Notes: generated by a model from the sequence alone, not told the origin. Shown: positions 7,794-17,417, numbered from the stretch's first letter. The stretch: DNA of 21,503 bases from Blattamonas nauphoetae (GCA_033064195.1 JARBJD010000707.1:1-21503); one strand, 5' to 3'. Numbers and translations: made by a program.

Positions 7794-9482
7794 ATGAGAA
7801 GTATCAGATCAAATCAATCCAAACCAACATCGACATTAATTGAACAAATTGAAGTACAATCATATCTGCCAAAACAGTGGGATTCAGAACCACACATTTA
7901 TTCCATCCAAGAAGTGCATCCAACGAATCCACCTATGCCTTGCAGAATCGGAGATGAGATTGAAGTTCCACTGTGCTATGACGGTCATGATGTGACTGAG
8001 TTTGCGAAGAGTCATTTGCGTATCGATCTAACTGTTACTGTTCCTTTTTACCAGCCATTCGATGGAGCTAAATTTGGGATGATTGGACAATATGGAATGT
8101 TCTACGGATATAAATCATCATCAGATACAATTCGAGACATGAGACTCGTCGACAGTAAAGGAAACATCATTGACAATTCACTACAGAATAATCATGTTCA
8201 CGAATCATTTCTGTATCACACTTTCAAGTCTTTTGAAGAGAAAAACAACATGAAGCATTGCTACAGTCTTTTTGAAAATGTTCAGAGAATGGATCCAAGC
8301 GTGTGTGGATTCTATTTTGTTCCAACACTCAATGGAAACAAAGCACCTTTCACCGCGACAATTCCACTGGTTATTCCATTTGTGAACCTCCTCCCATTGA
8401 GTACCTTTGATCAGTATCCTAATTCCATCTTTGGCAATTTACGTTTGAGATTTCACTTGACAACAGATTCACTTGTGTATTGTCCCGTTCGAGTTTCAAC
8501 TGTTGTTAGAAAAACACTTGAGGTGGTCAGAGATCTATTTCCAGACAAAAATATTACTACTATAGTTGATCAAGATGGAATGCATCAACTGGGTGAGAAT
8601 GAATACTCCACTCTGACACAAGAATTTACCCAAATTGGAAATCCAGTGATTCAATACGATCAAACTGCTCATCATACAGCCACAACTGTTAATGAGGTTA
8701 GAACGAAGGTATCCACTTCAACTGTCTGGTCTTCATCAGTGGATAAAGTCACATCAGTTTGCTACGGATATCAAATCACTGATGCAACGAAACAATCCCT
8801 CTTCAACACATATTCCAAAACTGTTTATGTCCTGAAAGCAGAAAGAATTGACACACAGTCATTTCAATCACAAGCGACTGCAATGGGAGTGAGATCAAAC
8901 ATCAGCATCAAACTCAACAATCTTATGAATCTAATGTGCTTATTCCCTGAAAGACCAAACGAATGCACAGTCTTCAGAAATCCTCACTACGTTGGTCAAT
9001 TCGAAATGCTTGGATCCAACTTTCCCAATTTCCCAATGTCAACGATATCACCTGAGTTCTATCAAATGATGATGGTGAATGGTGACTTCATTGGTTGTTC
9101 CGCAACGGAAGAGTTTGAAAATTCAATTTGTATGTCACGTATTGCTAGCCACAATGGAGGGTCGTTTAAGAGAACTAGAGCAGTAACGGATGCAACTTCA
9201 TTCACATTCATGGTTCCAACAGATCGAAGTGAAATCGCTGGTGGTGAAGAAGGTATCTCAACAGCAGAATCAGTGAATATCGTCTACAGAGGATCACCAA
9301 TCAATCAGGGAGAACTTGATCCATATTTCACATCAACTCCAGAAGGTCCTCCTCCACCCATTTTGGCATTACATCAAGCTACATATTGGCTGTTCTGGAT
9401 TGAGAATGGACAACCACGAGTGCGATATGTCATTGATCGTCGACTCCAAGAAGCCTATGAAGAAGTGAAGAGAGGATATTAA
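7794..9482 (+). CDS. Major-capsid-like protein 2, paralog of protein 1
   Basis: The 562-residue product follows capsid-like gene 1 by 84 bases. RIGDEIEVPL (about 51 to 60), CGFYFVP (171 to 177), YPNSIFGNLRLRF (208 to 220) and the C-terminal PPPPILALHQATYWLFWIENGQPRVRY line up with corresponding blocks in the first protein. Between the blocks identity is low, so the duplication is old and was fixed in the element long before the two element copies here separated. The pair may form a mixed shell, or one may be the main and the other a vertex or minor component. The right-hand copy of this gene differs at only three residues that I can see (I4N, I35V, T112A). That points to very recent common origin of the two elements. 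Confidence 0.72.
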   Translation: MRSIRSNQSKPTSTLIEQIEVQSYLPKQWDSEPHIYSIQEVHPTNPPMPCRIGDEIEVPLCYDGHDVTEFAKSHLRIDLTVTVPFYQPFDGAKFGMIGQYGMFYGYKSSSDTIRDMRLVDSKGNIIDNSLQNNHVHESFLYHTFKSFEEKNNMKHCYSLFENVQRMDPSVCGFYFVPTLNGNKAPFTATIPLVIPFVNLLPLSTFDQYPNSIFGNLRLRFHLTTDSLVYCPVRVSTVVRKTLEVVRDLFPDKNITTIVDQDGMHQLGENEYSTLTQEFTQIGNPVIQYDQTAHHTATTVNEVRTKVSTSTVWSSSVDKVTSVCYGYQITDATKQSLFNTYSKTVYVLKAERIDTQSFQSQATAMGVRSNISIKLNNLMNLMCLFPERPNECTVFRNPHYVGQFEMLGSNFPNFPMSTISPEFYQMMMVNGDFIGCSATEEFENSICMSRIASHNGGSFKRTRAVTDATSFTFMVPTDRSEIAGGEEGISTAESVNIVYRGSPINQGELDPYFTSTPEGPPPPILALHQATYWLFWIENGQPRVRYVIDRRLQEAYEEVKRGY

Positions 9483-9495
9483 GAATCAAATATGA

Positions 9496-9520
9496 TATTT
9501 TATTTTTGTAGAAAACAAAG
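9496..9520 (+). promoter_or_regulatory. T-rich start motif before the 136-residue gene
   Basis: TATTTTATTTTTGTAGAAA is followed by ACAAAG and the ATG, a slightly longer spacing than at other genes. Confidence 0.5.
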
Positions 9521-9931
9521 ATGGTGAAACGCTATTTCTCAATTCAGAATTCTCACACTGCTCAACTTCCTCCAGATTTTACCAATTCCAGAAACCAAAA
9601 ATATGTTCACTTTCTTGACTGTAAACTCATTCATGTGAAGGAAGAGATTAGTGATGGATCGACTGTCATTTCAAAGGATATTCCTCAGCACATCACAATC
9701 CATGGTGATTGGATTCAGACTGATGCATTCAATGACTCGTTTGTTGCTTTCTGTAACGAACAGATTGCGAAGCGAAAGAAGTGGGAATTAACTACTCGAC
9801 AATCAATTGTGAAGATCTGGTTCAAAGACAGTTCTGGTGAACCAATCGAGATGAAAACTAAAGAGTTAATCAATGGAAAAATAATCAAGGAGTATTATGA
9901 ATTTCTGGTTGATCTCATGTTGGAATATTAG
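9521..9931 (+). CDS. 136-residue hypothetical structural-type protein
   Basis: I do not recognise the family. The sequence alternates short hydrophobic and polar stretches that read as beta strands (YVHFLDCKLIHVKEEI, DIPQHITIHGDWIQ, SIVKIWFKDSSGEPIEM), with a helix in the middle (DSFVAFCNEQIAKRKKWEL) and at the end (KEYYEFLVDLMLEY). It comes right after the two capsid-like genes, and its end overlaps the S74 gene's end by 17 bases tail to tail. The right-hand copy encodes an identical protein, so it is the most conserved product between the two elements. A minor capsid or vertex protein is an inference from position only. Confidence 0.65.
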   Translation: MVKRYFSIQNSHTAQLPPDFTNSRNQKYVHFLDCKLIHVKEEISDGSTVISKDIPQHITIHGDWIQTDAFNDSFVAFCNEQIAKRKKWELTTRQSIVKIWFKDSSGEPIEMKTKELINGKIIKEYYEFLVDLMLEY

Positions 9932-10805
9932 TCATTGTTTCGATCAGGGAATTATATTTTTGTATTAGTTCATTGATGAGTGTCTGTTGTTGTCCGACGA
10001 TAGAGCATAATTCCTGAATGGCTTTCACACAGAAGCACGAGAGTTCAGCATAATCAACTTGAAGACAGTCTGGATTGGAATCATTCACAACCTCTGGGAA
10101 TATCTCTTGGATGTGTTGTGCAATCACACCAATGTGTTTCTTCTCACTTTCCTTCTTCAAGCATTCACATTTCTCTTTGCAGTTCTTCAAGTGTTCTTCA
10201 TCTGTCTCATTCTCTATTTGCTTTGTCACTTTGTTGATCTTCGAGTCAAATGTGTTGAATTGGTAGCGAACAATTTCCACTTTATTCAGTTGTTCAAGAA
10301 CATCAGGGTATGGTTCAATATTTCTTTTCACTCTTCTGTCTGACAGTTGAGAAAAACTTCCTGTTGTGGATATTGAAAACACTCCTGAACCTGTGTCCTC
10401 ATCATAGTAATACAAAGCTGGTTTGTCACAGGGAGACCACATAATAATTCCATCACCATTGAACTGAATTCCTGAAGTTTCTGCAATCGATTGTGAGATT
10501 GAAATTCCAGAAGAAAATGTTGATGCCGGATATGTTCCAGGATACTTCGGAAGTGATCCTTCTGAGATATTCCACTTCGCTCCATTCACATTGATCAATC
10601 CTCCAATTGTTGGTGTCGTGATTGATCCATTTGTGCTGACTACTTTTTGGATTGAAGATATCGCTGACTTGTGTGCTTCTGTTGTCTTCTGAAGTGAGTT
10701 AATCACTGCCGAATTCTCGTTGGTTGTCGAGAGATTATGATCAATCATTTTCTCAATCATTTGTGAATTGTATTTTTGTCGATTCATTTCTGTTTGCTCT
10801 TTCAT
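9915..10805 (-). CDS. Fibre/spike-like protein with Peptidase S74 intramolecular chaperone
   Basis: The 296-residue product has an N-terminal heptad-like helix (about 10 to 55), a beta-rich middle (about 60 to 150, with GGLINVNGAKWNISEG and GIQFNGDGIIMWSP), and a C-terminal S74 domain. The domain begins at QLSDRRVKRNIEP. The serine (155) and lysine (160) are five residues apart, as in the self-cleaving Ser-Lys dyad known from phage tail spikes. HIGVIAQHIQEIFPEVV (224 to 240) and the closing VDYAELSCFCVKAIQEL are also typical. In phage spikes and in the animal factor MYRF this domain assembles as a trimer, helps the upstream part fold and then cuts itself off. A trimeric virion fibre is the natural reading here. 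I prefer the start at MKEQ, which has a CTTTTTATTTTCAATG context, over an upstream in-frame ATG inside the neighbouring small ORF. Confidence 0.82.
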   Translation of the reverse strand: MKEQTEMNRQKYNSQMIEKMIDHNLSTTNENSAVINSLQKTTEAHKSAISSIQKVVSTNGSITTPTIGGLINVNGAKWNISEGSLPKYPGTYPASTFSSGISISQSIAETSGIQFNGDGIIMWSPCDKPALYYYDEDTGSGVFSISTTGSFSQLSDRRVKRNIEPYPDVLEQLNKVEIVRYQFNTFDSKINKVTKQIENETDEEHLKNCKEKCECLKKESEKKHIGVIAQHIQEIFPEVVNDSNPDCLQVDYAELSCFCVKAIQELCSIVGQQQTLINELIQKYNSLIETMTNIPT

Positions 10806-10965
10806 TGAAAATAAAAAGTTCAACTCCCTCATGAACATACGTCACCGGCACATTATTTCTGACATACTCAGAGACTAGCGAACAGTTCTCTTCTCTCATT
10901 GATTCAATTAATGCTTGTTCTGAACATACTCGACGTCTTTCGTTGTACATTTCAGTTGGATTCAT
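10753..10965 (-). CDS. Small hypothetical protein, 70 residues, overlapping the S74 gene start
   Basis: It starts MNPTEMYNERRRV and is highly charged and helical in its first 45 residues. The ATG is directly preceded by the T-rich motif (AATTTGTATTAA), the only good one on this strand here. Its last 53 bases overlap the beginning of the S74 gene in another frame. The right-hand element keeps the same ORF length, with changes concentrated near the C-terminal third. It may be a short upstream gene on a shared transcript with the S74 gene. Function is unknown. Confidence 0.5.
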   Translation of the reverse strand: MNPTEMYNERRRVCSEQALIESMREENCSLVSEYVRNNVPVTYVHEGVELFIFNERANRNESTKIQFTND

Positions 10966-10986
10966 TTAATACAAATTAAAAAATTC
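10966..10986 (-). promoter_or_regulatory. T-rich start motif before the 70-residue ORF
   Basis: On the minus strand it reads GAATTTTTTAATTTGTATTAA directly before the ATG, and the right copy (17418 to 17438) is identical. It probably drives both the small ORF and the S74 gene. Confidence 0.5.
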
Positions 10987-11806
10987 AAAAAAAAATTTCA
11001 TTCGTGATTTTACCATTGGTGATCTTCCGAGACTTTAATTCTGTCATCGATGGGTTCGATCAGTATTGTTTGATCAGCGAAAGTACTTCAATGGGACACG
11101 ATCATCCCTTCTCATTCCTGACGTCTCTTTACTGTTTCGTTTAGGTGTGTTATGCTTTCTACTTTCACATTTGTTCTCTCTTCTTTTTTGTCTCTTCATT
11201 CTTGTTCTCGATCCTTCACTTTTTTCTTCTCCTCTCGTTCAGGTACATCACATTGTTTTATGAACGGTGGTTTCATTCCCGACTTGTTTTGAACAGGTTT
11301 GCTCCATTTTTGAATTCATTCTTTCCTAAAACTTACTTATGTACCAACGCCGATCAAACCGAAAGTGGACCTGAAGATCAGGTACACAGATGCGTTTATC
11401 GCTTAAAAGTATGTCTCTCGTGATTTACCAAACAGGTATTCTCTTCTTTTTTATTCATCTTTTCATAAAACATCTTCATGTACTCGATCTGTGTGATCAT
11501 CAAACTCAGGTACACTATTGCGTCTTATGACCAGAAAGTGCTGTTCACTGAATATTTGAAACAGGTTTGCTCTCGTTTTTGATAAATCTTTTTATAAGAC
11601 ACACTATTGTACCAGAATTTTCACTTCACTTTTGTTGTTCTCTGTTTTGGTACACCACTTCACTTTATCCTCTCATTTTCACTTCATTGTCAGTTTTTTC
11701 TCATTGTCTCTCACTTTTTTCAAAAATTAAAATTTAAAATGACGTGAACAAAATTTGGATCTTCATCTTTCTTCGAGAAACTTCGTGATTCATCGATAAA
11801 ATTGTA

Positions 11807-13073
11807 CAGCGGAAGATGCAAAACTGCAAGTCTAACGGAAGAATAATTATCTTGAATCTGATTCATTATCCACTTTGGATTCATCTGTAGTTTTCCTAAA
11901 ATAGACGCAGAGTAACAATCGTGGCGAAGTGTCGAGAAAAACAAACAACATGGGATGATCGTCTTCTCTTTCTCCATCCATCGAGCCCATCCGACTGTCA
12001 TTATCACCGCATGCATCATTTGTCCTTTCGTACTTCAAAATGCGTTTCTGATCACATCTAAAAAGTATTTCAACTTGATACGACAGATGAAACTTTTCTG
12101 CACATCAACGGTGTATATTGTATTTTTATTCAGCTTTCTTTTGTACAGTCTCTAAATCTTCCGACATTTTTGGCAACACTCTCCCAAAATACAAGTATAG
12201 CAGTCAATCTTCAGTGAAAACGACTCTTTTCGAAACCATTTGTCAAATTGCACTTCGATGAAACCATGCAAATATCCACAAATATACTGTGTGTCCTCCA
12301 TTTTACTCAACTATTTCAGACTGTATGATGATATCTCGCCGTTCTCTTGCACTGCTTTCTCTCATTCCGTCCACTTTCGGCTGAAATTGTGTATTCACAG
12401 ACAAAGATCAAGATGTATTCTGTTGAATGCAGAAATTCGGTCGGATACGAAAATTTGGAGGATCACCGCCTGCGAAATGGAAGTGATTTCTGTGAGTCTT
12501 TGAAAGCAATGAATGTCTCCTTCCTTTCATCCATTATTCTTCCAACTCTGATTTCTGACCCAACCAGACCTTTTCTGAGATGTCTCAGTCGGAAAATGCT
12601 CAAACTCCATTGTTCAAGCAAGATGTGCAACTCGAGCAAGAATGCAACAATCTCTCACTCTTAAACTTGAAGGAAGAAGAAAAACATGACGAGATTTGTG
12701 ATTAAGATACCGATTCACATTTGTCGGTTTCTGATTTTCAATCAATTCGAAAGAGCCGGGCCGCTGTGGATTGTCACAATTCACTTTTCACTCTTTTCTC
12801 CGTTCATCGTTCCATTTTAATAATGATTCCACATTTCTCTGTTTTGTCTCCAAATTTGTTCGTGAAATTCCAATTAGGCAAGTGAACCTTGTCTTAATAA
12901 TTGAGATCCGATCAATCCCCCAAGTGGACCAATGTCTCACAAACAAACCAATAAGGCCGTTTTGGTTGTGAGCGTCTAAAAGAACACTAGCATACTCCCC
13001 AAAGAAGAGAATAAACCATGTTTGAACTTCAGTGCCATCTCATCTCGTCCTTGCAGTTTTACATTTTCCGCTG
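11807..13073. mobile_element. TA-flanked Tc1/mariner-like DNA transposon, decayed
   Basis: The terminal inverted repeats are 24 bases with two mismatches. Each starts CAGCGGAA and ends ACTGCAAG, at 11807 to 11830 and 13050 to 13073. TA lies on both sides (11805 to 11806 and 13074 to 13075). The matching place in the right element has a single TA and no insert (16597 to 16598), so this is an insertion with a preserved empty site. The length of 1,267 bases fits the mariner group. I find no intact transposase: only short overlapping minus-strand frames (about 11807 to 12038) with a faint transposase flavour, and no DDE/D motif I would defend. It is therefore either a decayed autonomous copy or a non-autonomous one. 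Confidence 0.85.
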
Positions 13074-13564
13074 TATGCGTTGGTACACCACTTTGTTTTA
13101 CTTTCATTCAACTTTCATTTCACTTTTTACACTTCACCACTCTTCGATTTGTGCTCTTCATTTTTTCTAAAACACAACGGTGTACCAACAAAACGCGATC
13201 TGAAGTGATCATCCAGATCAGGTACACCACTTCACCTTATCGTTTCATTTCACAACTATTTGATTTCAATTCTCTTTTTTGATCAAAACAAAGTGGAACA
13301 CAGAACTAAAAATGTTTGATTGTCAAGATAAAAATGAACTGTAAGATCTGGTACATGAATGTGTTTTATCACTTCAAACATTGTTTCACTTCACAATTTT
13401 GATCTCATTATTGACTTTTTTGCTCTAATCTTTCATAAAACAAAGTGGTGTACCAACGAGATTCAATCTGAAATGATCGGTGAGATCTGGTACATGAATG
13501 TGTTTTATCGTTTAGTTCTCACTTCAATCATTGTTTTTTTACTCTTGTTTTCTGAAATTTCGTT

Positions 13565-13574
13565 GAACGCGTTC
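13565..13574. repeat. GAACGCGTTC palindrome in the array
   Basis: This perfect 10-base palindrome recurs exactly 139 bases later (13704 to 13713) and in the right array (15959 to 15968 and 16098 to 16107), always just before CATAA and the GTGAAGTG block. Confidence 0.6.
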
Positions 13575-14352
13575 ATAAGGTGAAGTGATGTACCAACGAA
13601 GTGAGAAAAACAATGATTGGAGAGATCTGGTACGTCACTTCACCTTATCGTTGCTAACATTGTTTCACTTCACAATTTTACTCTTATTAGAAACATTTTT
13701 GATGAACGCGTTCATAAAGTGAAGTGGTGTACCAACGAAATGCGAACAACAAAGATCGTTCAGATCTGGTACGAGATTTTGTTTTATCGTTTACTTTTCA
13801 CTTCACTCACTCTTTTTTTCTCTTTGTTTGTGAAATTTTGACGAACCCGTTCATAAGGTGAAGTGGTGTACCAACGGAACGCAAAGGATCAAGATCATGC
13901 AGATCTGGTACGTCACTTCACCTTATCGTTTCATTCTCACTTCATTTACATTTTAGTACTCTAGTTTTGTGAAATTTAGATGAAGATGTTCATCAAACTC
14001 AATACTTTCCCACCATTTTCACTATTTCCATTTCACCATTCACTATCATACTTGCCCACTTCATTGTTGCTTCTTTCACCTTCATTTGGTCTAATTAAGA
14101 GAAAAAGTCGACGAAAAATGAAGTATTGTGATGCTGAAGAGCGACAACGGTCGCCAAAAGTGTGTGTGAGATTGGTGAAGTGACGAGGAAAGTCGAAGTA
14201 ATTAAAGTGAAAACCAGACGAGCGAAATGAGCAGTGAAAAGCGTTGAAGTGGTTGTGCATGAAACAAACAAGATCAAAAGTTGAGTGTGAGAAACATGAA
14301 AACCAACATTCTGAAAAACTAGTCGTCAAAAGTGTCGCGAAAATTCAGTACT

Positions 14353-15325
14353 CCCTCCTCGAAAGGTGAGAAAGAAGATGTGATGTGAGAAAATCGGGGC
14401 AAAAATCGATATGAGTGAAAAGTTGGTGAAAATGTGGTGCAAAAAAGGTGCGTTCAAAAAAAGAGGACTATGAAGGTGAGGTGATCGGGAACCTAGGAAA
14501 AGCGTCGGAAGGACGCAAATGTGAAGATTTTGAAAAATCTAACGCAAAAAACGAAAACTGACCAAAAAAGTGGTGAAAGATGAGGTGCAAAAGTGAACGT
14601 TCGAAGAGCCGCCAAAAGGTGACTCCGAGCGAAATGAAGTGTAAAAACGCAAATAGGAGGCAAAAGTGATCCTAAAAAGTGAAGTCCTGAAAGCGCATAC
14701 ATTTTTTTTAAAAATCGGAGAAACTCGAAAAATGGAATGTGGGTTGATCAAGAAAAATCCCGATCCGGCCTTGATCTAACCAAAAATCCCAAAAGTGTTT
14801 TTTATCGCGAATTTCACCTTCTGAAATCGATTTTGTAATTTTAGAAGGTGTTTGAGGTGTGTTTGAGCCATATAGCAGCAGTTTTAAGCAAGTTCTGAAA
14901 ATCGACTTTTTGGTCACTTTTTCGACCACAGTTCGGTACGTAGCTCCGCGAATTCTCAACCGATTTTCATCGCGATTGTTTTGATCGATGACTCACATCG
15001 TCCCCGACATTTTAGAAATATTTTCGATTTTTTTCGAAGTGGTTCTAAAGTTGGATTCACTTTGTTCGAGTTCAAAAGTGAAAAAACATCGAAAAAAGTG
15101 ACAACATTTTTGGAATATGGCAAAAATTTGCTTCAAAATTGACGCTTAAAATGAGGTCGAAATATTTACCATATTTTTGGAATTTAGGTCAAATATTGGC
15201 ATCATTGAAATGGCCTAAATTCCTTTTAATACAAGATTTAGAAATGGTCAATTGGAATTGACTTTTCGTTTCTGATTTCAACGACAATTTCAATCTGGTT
15301 CCCAAATCGTCTACTATACTACTGG
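14353..15325. other. Spacer between the two inverted elements
   Basis: These 973 bases belong to neither mirror arm. I see no gene: the longest open frames are short and low in complexity. There are small inverted repeats, for example GGAATTTAGG (15179 to 15188) with CCTAAATTCC (15214 to 15223), and GTCAATT with AATTGAC. It may be host intergenic DNA between two insertions or a later insert in a palindrome. Confidence 0.6.
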
Positions 15326-17417
15326 AGTACTGAATTTTCGCGACACTTTTAACGACTATTTTTTTCATAATGTTGGTTTTATGTGTTTTTCCATCATACC
15401 GTTTGTCTAAGCTTAAACAACTTCAACACCTTTCATCTCTCATTTCACTTTCCACGTTTCACATTTCAGGTATTCAACTCTCCTCTTCATTCCCCTCATT
15501 TTACAACCCATTTTTCAGTCATTCACACTTCACGAGCACATCACAATACTTCATTTTTCGTCGACTTTTTCTCTTAATTAGACCAAATGAAGGTGAATGA
15601 AGCAACAATGAAGTGGGCAAGTATGATAGTGAATGGTGAAATGGAAATAGTGAAAATGGTGGGAAAGTATTGAGTTTGATGAACATCTTCATCTAAATTT
15701 CACAAAACTAGAGTACTAAAATGTAAATGAAGTGAGAATGAAACGATAAGGTGAAGTGACGTACCAGATCTGCATGATCTTGATCCTTTGCGTTCCGTTG
15801 GTACACCACTTCACCTTATGAACGGGTTCGTCAAAATTTCACAAACAAAGAGAAAAAAAGAGTGAGTGAAGTGAAAAGTAAACGATAAAACAAAATCTCG
15901 TACCAGATCTGAACGATCTTTGTTGTTCGCATTTCGTTGGTACACCACTTCACTTTATGAACGCGTTCATCAAAAATGTTTCTAATTAGAGTAAAAGTGT
16001 GAAGTGCAACAATGTTAGCAACGATAAGGTGAAGTGACGTACCAGATCTCTCCAGTCATTGTTTTTCTCACTTCGTTGGTACACCACTTCACCTTATGAA
16101 CGCGTTCATCAAAATTTCAGAAAACAAGAGTAAAAAAACAATGATTGAAGTGAGAACTAAACGATAAAACACATTCATGTACCAGATCTCACCGATCATT
16201 TCAGATTGAATCTCGTTGGTACACCAGTGTGTTTTATGAAAGATTAGAGCAAAAAAGTCAATAATGAGATCAAAATTGTGAAGTGAAACAATGTTTGAAG
16301 TGATAAAACACATTCATGTACCAGATCTTCCAGTTCGTTTTTATCTTGACGATCAAACATTTTTAGTTCTGTGTTCTACCTTGTTTTGATAAAAAAAGAG
16401 AATTGAAATCAAATAGTTGTGAAATGAAACGATAAGGTGAAGTGGTGTACCTGATCTGGATGATCACTTCAGATCGCGTTTTGTTGGTACACCGTTGTGT
16501 TTTAGAAAAAATGAAGAGCATAAATCGAAGAGTGGTGAAGTGTAAAAAGTGAAATGAAAGTTGAATGAAAGTAAAACAAAGTGGTGTACCAACGCATACA
16601 ATTTTATCGATGAATCACAAAGTTTTTTGAGCAAAGATGAGGATCAAAATTTTGTTCACGTCATTTTAAATTTTAATTTTGTAAAAAAGTGAGAGACAAT
16701 GAAAAAAAACTGACAATGAAGTGAAAATGAGAGGATAAAGTGAAGTGGTGTACCAGAAAAGAGAATGTCAAAAGTGAAGTGAAAATTCTGGTACAATAGT
16801 GTGTCTTATAAAAAGATTTATCAAAAACGAGAGCAAACCTGTTTCAAATATTCAGTGAACAGCACTTTCTGGTCATAAGACGCAATAGTGTACCTGAGTT
16901 TGATGATCACACAGATCGAGTACATGAAGATGTTTTATGAAAAGATGAATAAAAAAGAAGAGAATACCTGTTTGGTAAATCACGAGAGACATACTTTTAA
17001 GCGATAAAACGCATCTGTGTACCTGATCTTCAGGTCCACTTTCGGTTCGATCCGATCTGGTACAAGAGAAAGTTTTATGAAGAGATTTATCAAAAAAGAG
17101 AACAAACCTGTTGAAGAGCAGTCAGAAACGAAATTCCAGAAGATAAGACACATTAGAGTACCTGAACGAGAGGAGAAGAAAAAAGTGAAGGATCGAGAAC
17201 AAGAATGAAGAGACAAAAAAGAAGAGAGAACAAATGTGAAAGTAGAAAGTGAAACACACCTAAATCAAACGGTAAAGAGTCGTCAGGAATGAGATGAAAG
17301 GATCATGTCCCATTGAAGTACTTTCTCCGATCAAACAAGACTGATCGAACCCATCGATGACAGAATCGAAGTCTCGGAAGATCTCAAATGATAAAACAAC
17401 GAATGAAAATTTATTTT
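15326..17417. repeat. Non-coding terminal region of the right element, starting at AGTACT
   Basis: This is the mirror image of the left terminal region, without the Tc1/mariner-like insert. It begins AGTACTGAATTTTCGCG and has no credible gene. About 190 bases next to the coding side are well conserved with the left copy (for example the match around TTCAATGGGACA), suggesting a leader or control region. Confidence 0.75.
15761..17162. repeat. Right array of about 139-bp repeats
   Basis: GTACC/GGTAC pairs are at 15761/15800, 15900/15939, 16039/16078, 16179/16218 and 16447/16486 (39 apart), and at 16750/16790 and 17019/17059 (40 apart). The order and the variable inner stretches match the left array in reverse, so the array was inherited as a block and not expanded separately since the copies parted. 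Confidence 0.85.

Larger units (their letters stand above)
11242..13911. repeat. Left array of about 139-bp repeats (interrupted by a transposon)
   Basis: GTACC-to-GGTAC pairs start 39 bases apart at 13182/13221, 13450/13489, 13590/13629, 13729/13768 and 13868/13907, and 40 apart at 11341/11381. Successive GGTAC sites lie about 139 to 140 bases apart in the outer part, with one interval of 129. Each unit has GTACCAACG, a variable stretch of about 24 bases, AGATCTGGTAC, then CACTTCACCTTAT, and about 60 bases later ATAAGGTGAAGTGGT before the next GTACC. CACTTCACCTTAT and ATAAGGTGAAGTG are inverted to each other, so every unit can fold. Units nearer the genes are more diverged. Confidence 0.85.
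10987..14352. repeat. Non-coding terminal region of the left element, ending at AGTACT
   Basis: No credible gene is present. The region mirrors 15326 to 17417 apart from one transposon present only here. The outer end inferred from where the mirror symmetry stops is AGTACTGAATTTTCGCG read inward, which starts with AG as Polinton termini do. The boundary is uncertain by a few bases because AGTACT is its own reverse complement and two more flanking bases also match. Open frames of 60 to 100 codons in this stretch are low-complexity and not supported as genes. Confidence 0.75.

Noticed and set aside
10059-10343. Plus-strand frames opposite the S74 gene (and their mirror at 18061 to 18345)
   Set aside because: They are shadows of the S74 coding sequence; hydrophobic, cysteine-rich readings caused by antisense codon use.
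9915-10805. S74 protein as a host MYRF-like factor or phage contamination
   Set aside because: It is present in both element copies in the same place between element genes, has no MYRF DNA-binding domain, and shares the element's start motif and codon use.
11066-11423. Small frames in the terminal regions (also about 12240 to 14183 and 16089 to 17216)
   Set aside because: They are built from repeat units or pyrimidine-rich DNA, lack start motifs and show no protein-like composition.
11242-13911. Repeat array with variable spacers as a CRISPR array
   Set aside because: The unit length (about 139 bp), the eukaryote-type setting, the palindromic ends and the semi-conserved inserts do not fit CRISPR, and no cas gene is near.
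14493-14959. Minus-strand frames in the central spacer
   Set aside because: Overlapping short frames of biased composition with no motif or start context.
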